This document shows positions 41,780 through 50,521 of a DNA stretch of 64,000 nt, piece after piece. Every line of letters starts with the position of its first letter. Position 1 is the stretch's first letter. The notes below the pieces were generated by a model, which made no database searches, was not told where the DNA came from, and worked only from the letters and a program-made list of their open reading frames with translations. Both the position numbers and the translations under genes were made by a program. Location of the stretch: assembly GCF_001695625.1 (NCBI RefSeq), contig NZ_MBPN01000007.1, positions 31,986-95,985 of the forward strand. The letters run 5' to 3'. This DNA is from Pseudomonas defluvii (lineage in GTDB: Bacteria; Pseudomonadota; Gammaproteobacteria; Pseudomonadales; Pseudomonadaceae).

Positions 41780-42112
41780 GTGAGCAACAGTCAATTCCCA
41801 CTATATGCCTCACGAATCGCAGACAAATTCGTGGTTCGCTTCCCGGACGGAATGCGCAACAAAATCGCGGACGTTGCCCGGGGGAACTTCCGCAGCATGA
41901 ACTCAGAAATCCTTGCTCGGCTCGAAGCGAGCCTTGAGGCCGAATCTCAGGATGGGAATGAGAACCTTCCTGCAGCGAACGGCGAAGGTCTGTCCGCGGA
42001 TGAACTTCGCCTAATTGCCCGTTTCAGGAAGCTCGACGTGAAACAGCAGTCCGCGCTGGTCGAACTCCTCACACCAGTGGCCCAGGCTCCTCACCTCGCC
42101 AAAGCATCCTGA
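41780..42112 (+). CDS. Arc-type ribbon-helix-helix DNA-binding protein
   Basis: GTG start, GGAAAG upstream; 110 aa. Residues 16-50 (KFVVRFP..MRNKIADVA...FRSMNSEI..RL) match the Arc/MetJ ribbon-helix-helix fold: a beta strand then two helices, binding DNA as a dimer. The acidic C-terminal half may be a regulatory or multimerisation domain. It is the only clear transcription regulator in the window and could control the repeated promoter motifs, which is speculation. A CTGAG/CTCAG dyad near 41733 may be its own operator. Confidence 0.75.
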   Translation: MSNSQFPLYASRIADKFVVRFPDGMRNKIADVARGNFRSMNSEILARLEASLEAESQDGNENLPAANGEGLSADELRLIARFRKLDVKQQSALVELLTPVAQAPHLAKAS

Positions 42113-42135
42113 TCGGTTAAGCCCGTCTGTTGAAT

Positions 42136-42164
42136 CCCAAGCCCCATCAAGTGTGGGGCTTGGG
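42136..42164 (+). terminator. Intrinsic terminator
   Basis: 11-bp stem CCCAAGCCCCA / TGGGGCTTGGG, 7-nt loop. Ends the 39394-42112 unit. Confidence 0.75.
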
Positions 42165-42214
42165 CCGTAAAAGAGGCGTGTTATTCGCGCCCGCGATAAT
42201 GTAGGGAATGACAA

Positions 42215-42664
42215 ATGACTGATACGCCCACAGGAAAATGCACTCTCAGCGATCCGATACCATTCAGTGGAAAAGGGAAAACTCCCATTGCTGACGCATA
42301 TGCGGAAGCAGAAAGGATGTTGGCCGAGTATCGTCACGCCCTCAACGATGGTGTCGGCGCGGACATTGATCGATATGAGTTGATCTGTTATCCCGACTTC
42401 ATGGGCAAAAAGAATGTAGGGGTTGCTTACAGCACCGAGCTTCAGCGGGTGTATCTGCTATTCATCGGCGCAGATCGCCCTGAGCCAGATTATGAACCAG
42501 TGTGGCTGCTCGACCAGGCAAAGGAACTCACACTGCTTTCGCGCACATTGGTGGTGCCGGATCAGACCTCAAATGCGTCCACGTTCTGGGGAGGAATCAA
42601 GCGCGGACCTATCATTTCGTACCGTTTCAAGCTGGCCGATGCGCCAACATTCATCAACTTCTAG
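42215..42664 (+). CDS. Hypothetical protein, 149 aa
   Basis: GATAAT near 42195 could be a -10, and GGGAATGA precedes ATG 42215. Mixed alpha/beta soluble protein. The next gene starts 9 nt downstream. No family recognised. Confidence 0.65.
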   Translation: MTDTPTGKCTLSDPIPFSGKGKTPIADAYAEAERMLAEYRHALNDGVGADIDRYELICYPDFMGKKNVGVAYSTELQRVYLLFIGADRPEPDYEPVWLLDQAKELTLLSRTLVVPDQTSNASTFWGGIKRGPIISYRFKLADAPTFINF

Positions 42665-42673
42665 GGATTTCGG

Positions 42674-43009
42674 ATGAGCCAACACATTGTTTGCGTGCCG
42701 TGCGCGAAGTCCAATGGCTTGGTCCGGGTTCAACTTGGGTGGGACAAGCCAATGGCAGAGTTCTACCTAGTCGTTTTCGCGGAGCCGCCTGCGGGCCAGC
42801 AATACAGCGATGAACGGATCATTTACTCCAACCTCGACGACCCACGTTCTCATGCCCAGGAGCTTGGCTATTTCAAGGGGGTGGTCCGTGAACTGGGCTG
42901 CGACGTCCCGGAGTCTATGTGGCGAGCTGCATACCAAGATAGAGAGTTCAACGTCGTCAACAAAACCGTCTTTTACTCTCAGAGCGGGGATGTAGTTGAG
43001 CATCTCTAA
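42674..43009 (+). CDS. Hypothetical protein, 111 aa
   Basis: Weak ribosome site (AGGGA 5 nt after the upstream stop). Two Cys (CVPC) near the N-terminus, beta-rich middle. No family recognised. Confidence 0.6.
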   Translation: MSQHIVCVPCAKSNGLVRVQLGWDKPMAEFYLVVFAEPPAGQQYSDERIIYSNLDDPRSHAQELGYFKGVVRELGCDVPESMWRAAYQDREFNVVNKTVFYSQSGDVVEHL

Positions 43010-43028
43010 GTTGCTATGAACCAGCTGG

Positions 43029-43054
43029 TGGCACACGCGACCAGGTAATTGAAT
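43029..43054 (+). promoter_or_regulatory. Promoter-like motif (gene 43105)
   Basis: TGGCAC 43029-43034 and TTGAAT 43049-43054, 51 nt before ATG 43105. Confidence 0.5.
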
Positions 43055-43104
43055 GTAGGACCTGACGATGTCCATGGGGGGCTCGTCGAGCGAAAGGAAC
43101 CATC

Positions 43105-43761
43105 ATGTTCAAGAACGATACCTTCAGCCGCATCGGCAGCTATCACCAGATATCCGCGTCGGTTTACAACCTGATCCTCGGAGCGGTACTTCTCTGGGGC
43201 TTCGCCCTGAACTGGTGGATGGTAGCAACCATCCCGACCGAAACCATCAAAGCGATCAACCCGTTGGTGTTCATCATCGGATACTTCGCCAGTGCGATCG
43301 TCGGCTGCATCATTATCTTCAGCTCGAAGAACCCGATCATTAGCTTCTTCGGCTACAACATGATCGTGGTTCCGATCGGCCTGGTATTGGTCATGTTCAT
43401 TCCCGGCCACTCGCAGGAAAACATCATCGCGGCAGTCCGTGTCACCACCCTCCTCACGGTATCCATGATGGTTCTGGGAACGCTGTTCCCGGCCTTCTTC
43501 AAACGGATCGAGGCTGCGCTTTTCTGGGCGTTGTGCATCACGATCGTGGTTGAGCTGCTGCAGATCTTCGTGTTCGACGTAAAACTGGGCGTAATGGACT
43601 GGATCGTCGCAGCCATTTTTTGTGGATACGTAGGTGTGGATTGGGGGCGGGCCAACCAGATCGAGCGGACCGTCGACAACGCGGTGGACAGCGCGGCATC
43701 GCTCTACCTGGACATCATCAACCTGTTCGTGCGGGTACTGGAGATCATCTCGAAGAAGTGA
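43105..43761 (+). CDS. Bax-inhibitor-1/YccA family membrane protein
   Basis: 218 aa with seven hydrophobic segments and the closing signature ASLYLDIINLFVRVLEIISKK of BI-1 proteins (shown in part: LYLDIINLF). The family forms a pH-sensitive calcium leak in bacteria and YccA interacts with FtsH protease. A plasmid FtsH-like protease is encoded 2.2 kb downstream, which may not be coincidence. AAAGGAA ribosome site. Confidence 0.8.
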   Translation: MFKNDTFSRIGSYHQISASVYNLILGAVLLWGFALNWWMVATIPTETIKAINPLVFIIGYFASAIVGCIIIFSSKNPIISFFGYNMIVVPIGLVLVMFIPGHSQENIIAAVRVTTLLTVSMMVLGTLFPAFFKRIEAALFWALCITIVVELLQIFVFDVKLGVMDWIVAAIFCGYVGVDWGRANQIERTVDNAVDSAASLYLDIINLFVRVLEIISKK

Positions 43762-43831
43762 GTCCGCCGTCCCGGTCCATAACGGATTTCAGCCCCTCAA
43801 CTTGGCTCGTACGGGTCGCCACCACTTCATA

Positions 43832-43863
43832 GGATAGGAGTCTCCACCATTGGACTCCTATCC
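43832..43863 (+). promoter_or_regulatory. Strong hairpin before gene 43866
   Basis: Perfect 11-bp stem GGATAGGAGTC / GACTCCTATCC with a 10-nt loop, ending 3 nt before the ATG. The only GGAG is in the left arm, far from the ATG, so ribosome entry probably depends on RNA folding. A TTGGCTCG box upstream (43802) is similar to one at 41682 but not to the main motif. Confidence 0.5.
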
Positions 43864-43865
43864 AT

Positions 43866-44195
43866 ATGAACCAGAACACTGACGCTACCAAGCCCCAGGA
43901 CACCGAGGTTTCGTCTCAGACGCAACTGGCAATCCTCCTGTCTATCCGCGGTGGACTCACCAGCGGGTTCACCGCCCAACGATGCATTTCGCAAATCGCT
44001 AAGGTCGGTCCAGTTGGTAACTGGGAGGCTGCAGCTTCCAAATACGAAGTTGGCAGCTCGCTGGCGCAGGCCCTGTTGACTTCGGGAGCCTTCAGTTCCG
44101 ATGTCCAGTTGCTGATCGGCTTCATGGATGACCACCAGGTCAATCCCGTCCAGCAACTTGACCCCGCAATCGACTATCTCAAAGCAGTCCTGTAG
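43866..44195 (+). CDS. Hypothetical protein, 109 aa
   Basis: Start set by the hairpin and the next gene 10 nt downstream. Ser/Gln-rich N-terminus, helical body, no motif. No family recognised. Confidence 0.6.
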   Translation: MNQNTDATKPQDTEVSSQTQLAILLSIRGGLTSGFTAQRCISQIAKVGPVGNWEAAASKYEVGSSLAQALLTSGAFSSDVQLLIGFMDDHQVNPVQQLDPAIDYLKAVL

Positions 44196-44201
44196 GAGCT
44201 C

Positions 44202-44432
44202 ATGATGCTTCGTTTGATCATTTTTGCGGTGTTCGCTCTGACCTACTATCTCGGCCGCTTCAAGAGTGACTGGCTGTACGCCTTGTTCGACCAGGACATG
44301 ACCGCTGACCCGGATCGAATCTTCGGTCTGCTGACGACCATGGGGGCCGGTGCCCTTTGCCTTCTCATCCTTATGTTCGTTGCCGGCTGCATGGCTGTCG
44401 GTCAGCGGAGCGCCGTCGACCAAGAACAGTAG
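44202..44432 (+). CDS. Two-TM membrane protein, 76 aa
   Basis: GGAG precedes two ATGs (44202 and 44205); the second has better spacing. Hydrophobic segments at about 4-18 and 45-65. No family recognised. Confidence 0.6.
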   Translation: MMLRLIIFAVFALTYYLGRFKSDWLYALFDQDMTADPDRIFGLLTTMGAGALCLLILMFVAGCMAVGQRSAVDQEQ

Positions 44433-44473
44433 GCTCTCTCAAGCTGCCAAGGCAATGATCCGCCTCATTGAAC

Positions 44474-44495
44474 GAAGCACCTGAAAAGGTGCTTC
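44474..44495 (+). terminator. Hairpin, possible terminator or leader
   Basis: Perfect 9-bp stem GAAGCACCT / AGGTGCTTC, loop GAAA. A second stem AGGGT/ACCCT follows near 44508-44523, just before GGAG and ATG 44535. Confidence 0.45.
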
Positions 44496-44534
44496 ACCCC
44501 TCAATCCAGGGTTTAAATACCCTTTGGAGAACGA

Positions 44535-45077
44535 ATGCCAAAACTCCCCATGCTTGCTCTTGCCGCAGTCGCGGCCGCTGTAATTTCGGTGCCTGCATCC
44601 GCCGGCGATCGCATCACGATCCAGACCGAAGTCACCAAGGGCGGCGTTGTGCTCAGCAGCGGTACCCAGGAAATCTCGAAAGGGGCTACCGCCCATTTCA
44701 ACGATGGGCGTTTCAAGGAAATCGATACCAACGTGACGGTGACGTGCCGGGAAGGCATCAGCCGCTGGTTGAATCCCTTCAAACCCGCCTGTGACAAACC
44801 GACTCGAGAGAAGGAAAAGGTGCCCGTTGGGTTCATGGCCGATATTACGGCTCGAGAAGCGTCCGACGACAAATTTGCCGTCTCTGTCGACGGTAGCTAC
44901 GTTCAGGTCCTCGAAGAGCAAAAACTCAAACTCGGAGACACCGAACTCGAATCTGCATCCTTCCGTATCCAAAGTCTAAACAGCAGCATGGTCGTCATGG
45001 CTAATTCCGAGGTGGAAATTGCTAACGGAATAGGTGCTGATGAGATCAAGCTGAAGGTAAAGGTTCAGCGCCTGTAA
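44535..45077 (+). CDS. Exported protein with signal peptide, 180 aa
   Basis: Classical signal peptide: K3, an Ala/Val hydrophobic core at about 6-20, then ASA before Gly-Asp (cleavage about residue 23). The mature part is beta-rich with Cys pair 72 and 86. Probably periplasmic. No family recognised. GGAG before ATG. Confidence 0.7.
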   Translation: MPKLPMLALAAVAAAVISVPASAGDRITIQTEVTKGGVVLSSGTQEISKGATAHFNDGRFKEIDTNVTVTCREGISRWLNPFKPACDKPTREKEKVPVGFMADITAREASDDKFAVSVDGSYVQVLEEQKLKLGDTELESASFRIQSLNSSMVVMANSEVEIANGIGADEIKLKVKVQRL

Positions 45078-45116
45078 GGCCTTCTACCAGGGCCGCAGGG
45101 CAATTCACTGCGGTTC

Positions 45117-45142
45117 TGGCACGCATCGTCTGCCCTGAAACT
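45117..45142 (+). promoter_or_regulatory. TTCTGGCAC-type promoter motif (gene 45176)
   Basis: TGGCAC 45117-45122 and GAAACT 45137-45142, 34 nt before ATG 45176. CTGTGT/ACACAG stem just after it, followed by AGGGG. A CCGCAG/CTGCGG hairpin upstream may terminate the previous unit. Confidence 0.65.
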
Positions 45143-45175
45143 GTGTCCATTCTGAACACAGCCAGGGGATACACG

Positions 45176-45859
45176 ATGACTGCAGTACGCAAACTCCAAC
45201 CGTCACCTGAGACCCATACGGTCGAAGGGATAGCAGCCATGTACGCTCACGAGCTGGGCGGGCGCGCCGGTCGAGAAATCCAGGTGCGGGACTATCACCT
45301 GCATTTCGCCGAAGCTCTCCTGGCACGCGATGCGTATGCGCTCAATTTCCTGGCAAACGGATTGAACAATGTCGGCAAGGCAGTGTTCACCGCGGTTACC
45401 GGAGTCCAGCTGCCGCGCACTCAATCCGGCACCTGGGCCACTATCCTCGAATGGGCCGGCGTAGATCCGAAGCAAGACGACCTCAAGAAAGCCGAGCATC
45501 ACCTGCAGGTTCTGCACACAAGCCTGTGCTCACGTTTCTCTGAAGTAGACCGCCTCACCCGCTTCGCGGAGAGCGGATACGCACAGGGCTTCGTTCAGGT
45601 GATCAAGGATGGCCGTCGCTACCTCATGGCTGATGCAAGTGGAAAGGTAGGGCTCAACCTGAGCACTCGTGGGCTTCACGGTGAACACACCCGTCCCTAC
45701 ATCGAGGCCTACCTTGCTGTCCAAAAGATCAAAGTTGAACTGGGCCTGCAGAAGGAGCCGGTGTACGTGCCTGCAGACGCGCCTGCAGGCAACCATTCGC
45801 CAGCGCCCAAGCCTGCTCCGGCCACCCAGCTGACAGAGCAGCTCGGCATGGGCTTTTAA
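45176..45859 (+). CDS. Hypothetical protein, 227 aa
   Basis: ATG 45176 fixed by AGGGGA; the frame from 45143 crosses the promoter and is rejected. Helical N-terminus, a beta-rich block at about 120-170, Pro/Ala-rich tail. No family recognised. Confidence 0.65.
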   Translation: MTAVRKLQPSPETHTVEGIAAMYAHELGGRAGREIQVRDYHLHFAEALLARDAYALNFLANGLNNVGKAVFTAVTGVQLPRTQSGTWATILEWAGVDPKQDDLKKAEHHLQVLHTSLCSRFSEVDRLTRFAESGYAQGFVQVIKDGRRYLMADASGKVGLNLSTRGLHGEHTRPYIEAYLAVQKIKVELGLQKEPVYVPADAPAGNHSPAPKPAPATQLTEQLGMGF

Positions 45860-45879
45860 CCAAGCGCCAGCTTTTCAGA

Positions 45880-45907
45880 AGGTGGAGATGGCTTGAACAC
45901 TCCACCT
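45880..45907 (+). repeat. Hairpin upstream of protease gene
   Basis: Perfect 8-bp stem AGGTGGAG / CTCCACCT with a 12-nt loop. Confidence 0.4.
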
Positions 45908-45965
45908 GCTCATGATCTTTTCATCACCAGCGGGCCAGCCTTGGGCCCGGCCTAAAGGGAACTCC

Positions 45966-47855
45966 ATGAAAGACTCGCTCCTCACGCGCATCCGCCGGTC
46001 CCTGCGCAACAAGTATGTGCAGTCAATGATCGGGTGCGCACTCACCTTGGTGCTGTTCGGCGGATACTGGGCGTACAACCAATTCCTGCAACCCCAGGGG
46101 CCTGATACGTCTGCTGGTCAGCACCAGGCAACGATCATGGATCAGATCAGCAAGAACCCCTCCCGGTGGACCGATAACAGGAAAACGCTGGACAACCTCA
46201 TGGAAGACGTCCGTCTAGGGAACGTCATCGAAGCTGACATCGGGAAGGAAGACATCTACATCACGACCAAGGACGAACGGGCCTATGTCGTGAGCGACCA
46301 GTTCGGCCAAGTAGCCCGGCAGTTGCTCAACTTGATCTACAACGAAAAGACTCCGTTGTTCACCATTCAGGAACTGAAGATCGGCCCTCAGATCAGCGCA
46401 GCCCGTTCGCTGGACGTAGCGGTTCAACTGATGATGGTCCTCTTCTTCGGGTGCATGCTCTGGCCCATGTTGAGCCCCTACCTCACGATCCGTAGGAAAA
46501 AAGCGACATCCAAGGTCACCTTCAAGGACGTGATCGGGTGCGATGAGGCAAAGCGAACCCTGATGGACATGACCGCATGGCTGCGGACCCCAGAGAATTT
46601 CGCCCTGCTGAACGCGCGACCACCGAGAGGGGTTCTGTTTACCGGCGACCCAGGCGTAGGCAAAACGCTCTTGGCCAAGGCGCTGGCAAATGAGTGTGGC
46701 GTGAACTTCATCGAAGCGAATGGCAGCAGCTTCAGCAGCATGTTCTATGGCGTTGGCATCCAGAAGGTAAAGGGCCTGTTCCGAGAGGCACGCCGCAAAG
46801 CGCCGTGCATCCTGTTCATCGACGAAATAGACGGGATTGGCCGGCGCGTCGACCAAGGGCGCCTTGCCGATGGTGAAGGGAACCGCATCGTCAATCAGTT
46901 CCTCACCGAGCTGGATGGGTTTAGCGAAAATGCTGGGGTGATGCTGATCGCCGCAACCAACCATGTCGATGCCCTGGACAAAGCTCTTCGCCGGGAAGGT
47001 CGATTCGACCGGACCGTTCATGTCCCCCTACCGACGCTCGAGGACCGGGTACGCTTACTGCAGCTGTACCTAGGCAAGACCAAGCCGGCAGAAGACCTGA
47101 ACTATGACCGCCTTGCCAAGAACTGCATGGGGCTGACGCCAGCAGCTATCGCCTTCGTTGCGAACAACGCAGCGCTTCTTGCCGCTCGCAGCAGCGATAC
47201 CGAAGTTGGAATGCACCACATCCTGGAAGCAATCGAGATCCAGCGCATGGGTGAAGCGGATGAGAACCAGAAACTGGCAAGCCCTGAGGACCGTCGTAGA
47301 GTGGCAGTTCATGAAGCTGGTCATGCACTGGTTGGCGCGCTTCTCAACACCGGACGGGTGGAAAAAGTCACCATTCTCCCCCGCGGGCCTGCGCAAGGCG
47401 TCACCCTGATTCTTCCGCTCGAGGACAAGCGACTGCATTTGCAGTCCGAGATTCAGGCGCAGCTCGCTATGGTTCTGGCCGGTCGCGCTGCGGAAGCTAA
47501 CGTCTTTCAGGAAGTATCCACTGGCGCTGCCGGGGACCTGCAAGAAGCCACTAGGATAGCCCTTTCAATGGTGACCAGTTACGGGATGTCCAATGACGAA
47601 AGCCTCACCAGCCTGGCGACCATGCGAGAGCTCGGCATAGCGATCGATGCCCGGATCATCATGGAAAAGGTGGATACGCTGCTGAACGCTGGGTATGAAA
47701 AGGCGTTGGCACTGATCGAGAACTGCCGCCCAGAGCTGGATTTCATCGTCGAGCAACTGCTGGCGCACGAGACCATTGGCGGCGAAGTCGTATATCAGGC
47801 CCTGGAGCCAATCGGGTTCCCGGTACAGATTGTGGAGTCCGCGGCGGTCGCTTGA
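45966..47855 (+). CDS. FtsH-like AAA+ metalloprotease
   Basis: 629 aa from ATG 45966 (AGGGA 8 nt upstream). FtsH layout: two membrane segments (about 20-37 and 155-173) around a periplasmic domain, Walker A GDPGVGKT (227-234), Walker B LFIDEID, second region of homology ending REGRFDR, and the zinc site HEAGH (449-453) with the distal Asp in AGDLQEAT. It lacks nothing essential, so it should be an active inner-membrane protease. Plasmid copies may act on host membrane or phage proteins. Confidence 0.9.
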   Translation: MKDSLLTRIRRSLRNKYVQSMIGCALTLVLFGGYWAYNQFLQPQGPDTSAGQHQATIMDQISKNPSRWTDNRKTLDNLMEDVRLGNVIEADIGKEDIYITTKDERAYVVSDQFGQVARQLLNLIYNEKTPLFTIQELKIGPQISAARSLDVAVQLMMVLFFGCMLWPMLSPYLTIRRKKATSKVTFKDVIGCDEAKRTLMDMTAWLRTPENFALLNARPPRGVLFTGDPGVGKTLLAKALANECGVNFIEANGSSFSSMFYGVGIQKVKGLFREARRKAPCILFIDEIDGIGRRVDQGRLADGEGNRIVNQFLTELDGFSENAGVMLIAATNHVDALDKALRREGRFDRTVHVPLPTLEDRVRLLQLYLGKTKPAEDLNYDRLAKNCMGLTPAAIAFVANNAALLAARSSDTEVGMHHILEAIEIQRMGEADENQKLASPEDRRRVAVHEAGHALVGALLNTGRVEKVTILPRGPAQGVTLILPLEDKRLHLQSEIQAQLAMVLAGRAAEANVFQEVSTGAAGDLQEATRIALSMVTSYGMSNDESLTSLATMRELGIAIDARIIMEKVDTLLNAGYEKALALIENCRPELDFIVEQLLAHETIGGEVVYQALEPIGFPVQIVESAAVA

Positions 47856-47896
47856 AGGCGCCGGTGGGGCCGGGATTACTCCGGCCCAGCTGCTTC

Positions 47897-47922
47897 TGGC
47901 ACAAGAGCATGCGGCCGATCCT
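47897..47922 (+). promoter_or_regulatory. TTCTGGCAC-type promoter motif (gene 47951)
   Basis: TGGCAC 47897-47902 and GATCCT 47917-47922, 29 nt before ATG 47951. Nested repeats GGCC..CCTG / CAGG..GGCC flank the leader up to the ATG. Confidence 0.6.
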
Positions 47923-47950
47923 GACTGCAAACCACAACAGGAGCACGGCC

Positions 47951-48289
47951 ATGAAACTCCAGCACGCCCACCTGCTTTATGGATCGACCACCATTCCGGT
48001 GCTGCCCACCACCTCGACTCCTATCCCCGAGGAGTTCGATTTCGCATCTCCCGAAGGCTGTGCGAAGAGCATCTTCGCCATCATGGGCCGTGCAGCCGGC
48101 GGACACTCGATAGATGCCTGCCAACTGCGCATCAATCGCGAGCGGGGAACTGCCAATCTCATCGGGCGCGGAGTGCATGTCTTCTACCGAGACGACTCCC
48201 TTCCCCCGCTGACCGTCGATGAAGCACTCGAACTGGTGAGCAGGAAGGTCCAAGAGACCTTCCACCTCGGTACAGTCGCACCCTGCTAG
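47951..48289 (+). CDS. Hypothetical protein, 112 aa
   Basis: AGGAGC ribosome site. Mixed alpha/beta; no motif. Its end overlaps the 3' end of the convergent HNH gene by 4 nt. No family recognised. Confidence 0.6.
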   Translation: MKLQHAHLLYGSTTIPVLPTTSTPIPEEFDFASPEGCAKSIFAIMGRAAGGHSIDACQLRINRERGTANLIGRGVHVFYRDDSLPPLTVDEALELVSRKVQETFHLGTVAPC

Positions 48290-49134
48290 AAGCCATAGGG
48301 TGAGGAGCCATAGGGGCTCTGTTGTGGCCCCTTGTAATCCGTCAGGAACTCGTCGAAGCGCTCCAGCATCTGCACAAAGATGTGCAGGGACCTCGTTGAT
48401 TCGTCGCGGAACACCAAATTCCCCTCCTCGTCCACCTGGTGGTAGAAATCGAACATTCCCTCACCCATCAATGCCAGGGCAGGCATTTCGGCCAGGCGTC
48501 CAGCCATCCGAACGATCTCACTTTCCCAAACCTGAATTTCCGGAGTGAATGTCCAGTGCGGATGGTAGGCGTTCCAGGGCTTGGCCATGTACAGGCCGGC
48601 CCGGTTCCGAATCAGTCGAGCAAACTCAGTGTCGAACTTTACAGTGGAGTTGAACCGATCCCCGGGCGATACGTTGAACTTCGCCTCCCGGAACTTCACT
48701 CTGACCTGCCATACGTCGTTGAGAAATTGCGCCGCGTTTTGATGATCGCGGGTGAGATCACTGCCAACCATCAGAGCTTGAAGGCGGCGTCCTCCGGCTT
48801 GGTGAGCGTCTATTGCCAGGCGCTTCCAATGGAGCAGCATGTCAACCGGGTAAAGGCACGCACTGTGATCGATCATGCGATGGCACACCGCGCACAGCCA
48901 AATCCCATTTTCATAGCCGTGACGATCCACATCCATCGGCAGATCGTAATATCGGGCCGCGTGTGGGCGCGCTCCGCAGATATGCGCAGCATCGCCCGTC
49001 AGCTTGTCTTTGCGCCGGGCCCGGTCGTAGACAAAGGTCTGAATCCCACAAAATGGGGCTGAACAGTAACCCCCAACATCCCGCCGTAGATCTTCTTTTA
49101 CCCGCGGAGGAAATCCATCATCTGTCGTGCTCAT
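48286..49134 (-). CDS. HNH-type endonuclease-like protein
   Basis: 282 aa. HNH pattern: Cys24 and Cys29, AHI with His51, N76 (YENGIWLC), Cys81 and Cys84, CHRMID with His85, then the closing W103-K. This is the zinc-bound beta-beta-alpha metal finger of HNH nucleases. The C-terminal ~170 residues are unfamiliar and could be a sensor. A lone minus-strand gene with AGGAGAAA before its ATG: a defence or anti-competitor role is possible. Confidence 0.75.
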   Translation of the reverse strand: MSTTDDGFPPRVKEDLRRDVGGYCSAPFCGIQTFVYDRARRKDKLTGDAAHICGARPHAARYYDLPMDVDRHGYENGIWLCAVCHRMIDHSACLYPVDMLLHWKRLAIDAHQAGGRRLQALMVGSDLTRDHQNAAQFLNDVWQVRVKFREAKFNVSPGDRFNSTVKFDTEFARLIRNRAGLYMAKPWNAYHPHWTFTPEIQVWESEIVRMAGRLAEMPALALMGEGMFDFYHQVDEEGNLVFRDESTRSLHIFVQMLERFDEFLTDYKGPQQSPYGSSPYGF

Positions 49135-49289
49135 GCTATTTCTCCTGAGCCTCTAAGTAATGAGCAGCCGCCAATTAAACCGGCACCGGTGGACGAGGAT
49201 AACCGGGAAATTCACCGTTGCGTTTTGGCATAGCCAAGCTAGAGTCGGCCGTTACCATCATGAGCCTCAGCAACTCCTGGAGGAGCTCA

Positions 49290-50165
49290 ATGATCACGCC
49301 ATCGGAAAGCTGCCCGGTGTGGCAGCGCTATCTCGAAATCGTTGCCGCAGCTGGAGCAATGCCCAACCACCTCCCGGACAAGAGTTCGCTCTATCATCGG
49401 CTCCTCGCCGGCAAGCAACCACTGGTGCTGCCTCCTCCCCTGTCCCATTCTTACCCCTGGTACGACGTTGTGGAGTCCGAAAAGGTCTTCGCCCCATTAG
49501 ACGGGCCAGTCGCTTACGAGCCGCTGACTGAGGACGAACCGCCCGTCGATGCGGTATGGATCGATCAGACCCCCTGGCTTGTTGTCGAACGGATTAGCAA
49601 TTCGGAAATGATCGTCTCGCAGCCTGGCTGGCTGGATCTCGGGTTCCGATGGCGCTACTGGCATAAACCAATCCGCGCAGATCAATCCGAGGCATGCATG
49701 ATCGCCCACTATGATCGAGCTGTTGGCCGCATCACCACCAGTGCTCAGCTCGACCTAGAGTGCCGGCACCAAGCCGAGCATTGGAAGGCGCACCTTGAAA
49801 TTGCCGTATCCGCCTTCAGCAATGAGGTCAAGCTGATGGGGATCGACCCCGATCTTGAGGATGCAGAAGATACCCTAAGAGGGCGAATGAACAGGGCTGC
49901 GGCTCAGATGCGTCTTGACCGGGCAGTAAGGGATGCGCGGACCCGAGTGGAGAAAGGCCTGCCTGCGGTGCCGTCTGATGCGGAGGTCGAAGCCTACGCG
50001 CATCGCTACCGGACAAACCTCCTTGAGGGTTCATTCCAGGAGCAAGATGGCTGGCTATATGTTGACGGCTGGGCGTTGCAGCGAATCTCGCCAGAGAAAC
50101 TCGGGCCTGAACACTATTTGCCTGGCGCACCGGCTGCCCAACCGCAAGAGAGCCTGGAGGACTGA
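49290..50165 (+). CDS. Hypothetical protein, 291 aa
   Basis: ATG 49290 has GGAGGAGC just upstream; ATG 49260 is less good. A TTGCGT-N16-TAGAGT pair before it could be a sigma70 promoter with a TTGGC-ATA-GCCAA dyad between. Pro-rich N-terminal part, helical C-terminal part. No family recognised. Confidence 0.65.
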   Translation: MITPSESCPVWQRYLEIVAAAGAMPNHLPDKSSLYHRLLAGKQPLVLPPPLSHSYPWYDVVESEKVFAPLDGPVAYEPLTEDEPPVDAVWIDQTPWLVVERISNSEMIVSQPGWLDLGFRWRYWHKPIRADQSEACMIAHYDRAVGRITTSAQLDLECRHQAEHWKAHLEIAVSAFSNEVKLMGIDPDLEDAEDTLRGRMNRAAAQMRLDRAVRDARTRVEKGLPAVPSDAEVEAYAHRYRTNLLEGSFQEQDGWLYVDGWALQRISPEKLGPEHYLPGAPAAQPQESLED

Positions 50166-50168
50166 ACT

Positions 50169-50429
50169 GTGCTCCAACCCTGCAATGAAACTGCGAGAAA
50201 TCTGCTACTTCGCCTCGAAGCAGCTGGCCTGCGGGAGAGAGCTACCCCCGGCCTCGACGGTATCGGCAGTTACTGCATCGGCGTTCGGGCCACCAACGCC
50301 ATCGAGGTGTTCGAGCTTGGGAGGACTCTGGGAGCTGATTTCGGCAAGATCCGCGTCGAAAGCTATGCGGAGGGCCACATCATCGCGTTCCCGGAAGCGC
50401 TGGTAAAACTGGATCATGGTTCTGCCTGA
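50169..50429 (+). CDS. Hypothetical protein, 86 aa
   Basis: GTG 50169 with GGAGGA 11 nt upstream, three nt after the previous stop. Alpha/beta, no motif recognised. Confidence 0.6.
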   Translation: MLQPCNETARNLLLRLEAAGLRERATPGLDGIGSYCIGVRATNAIEVFELGRTLGADFGKIRVESYAEGHIIAFPEALVKLDHGSA

Positions 50430-50460
50430 GCATTTCCAGTTCGGTCTGCTGCACCGGTTC

Positions 50461-50486
50461 TGGCACAACCGGCGCAGCCTCACCAT
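50461..50486 (+). promoter_or_regulatory. TTCTGGCAC-type promoter motif (gene 50522)
   Basis: TGGCAC 50461-50466 and CACCAT 50481-50486, 36 nt before ATG 50522. Confidence 0.6.
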
Positions 50487-50521
50487 AGGTCCATCGAATT
50501 CATCAACGAAGGATCTACTCC

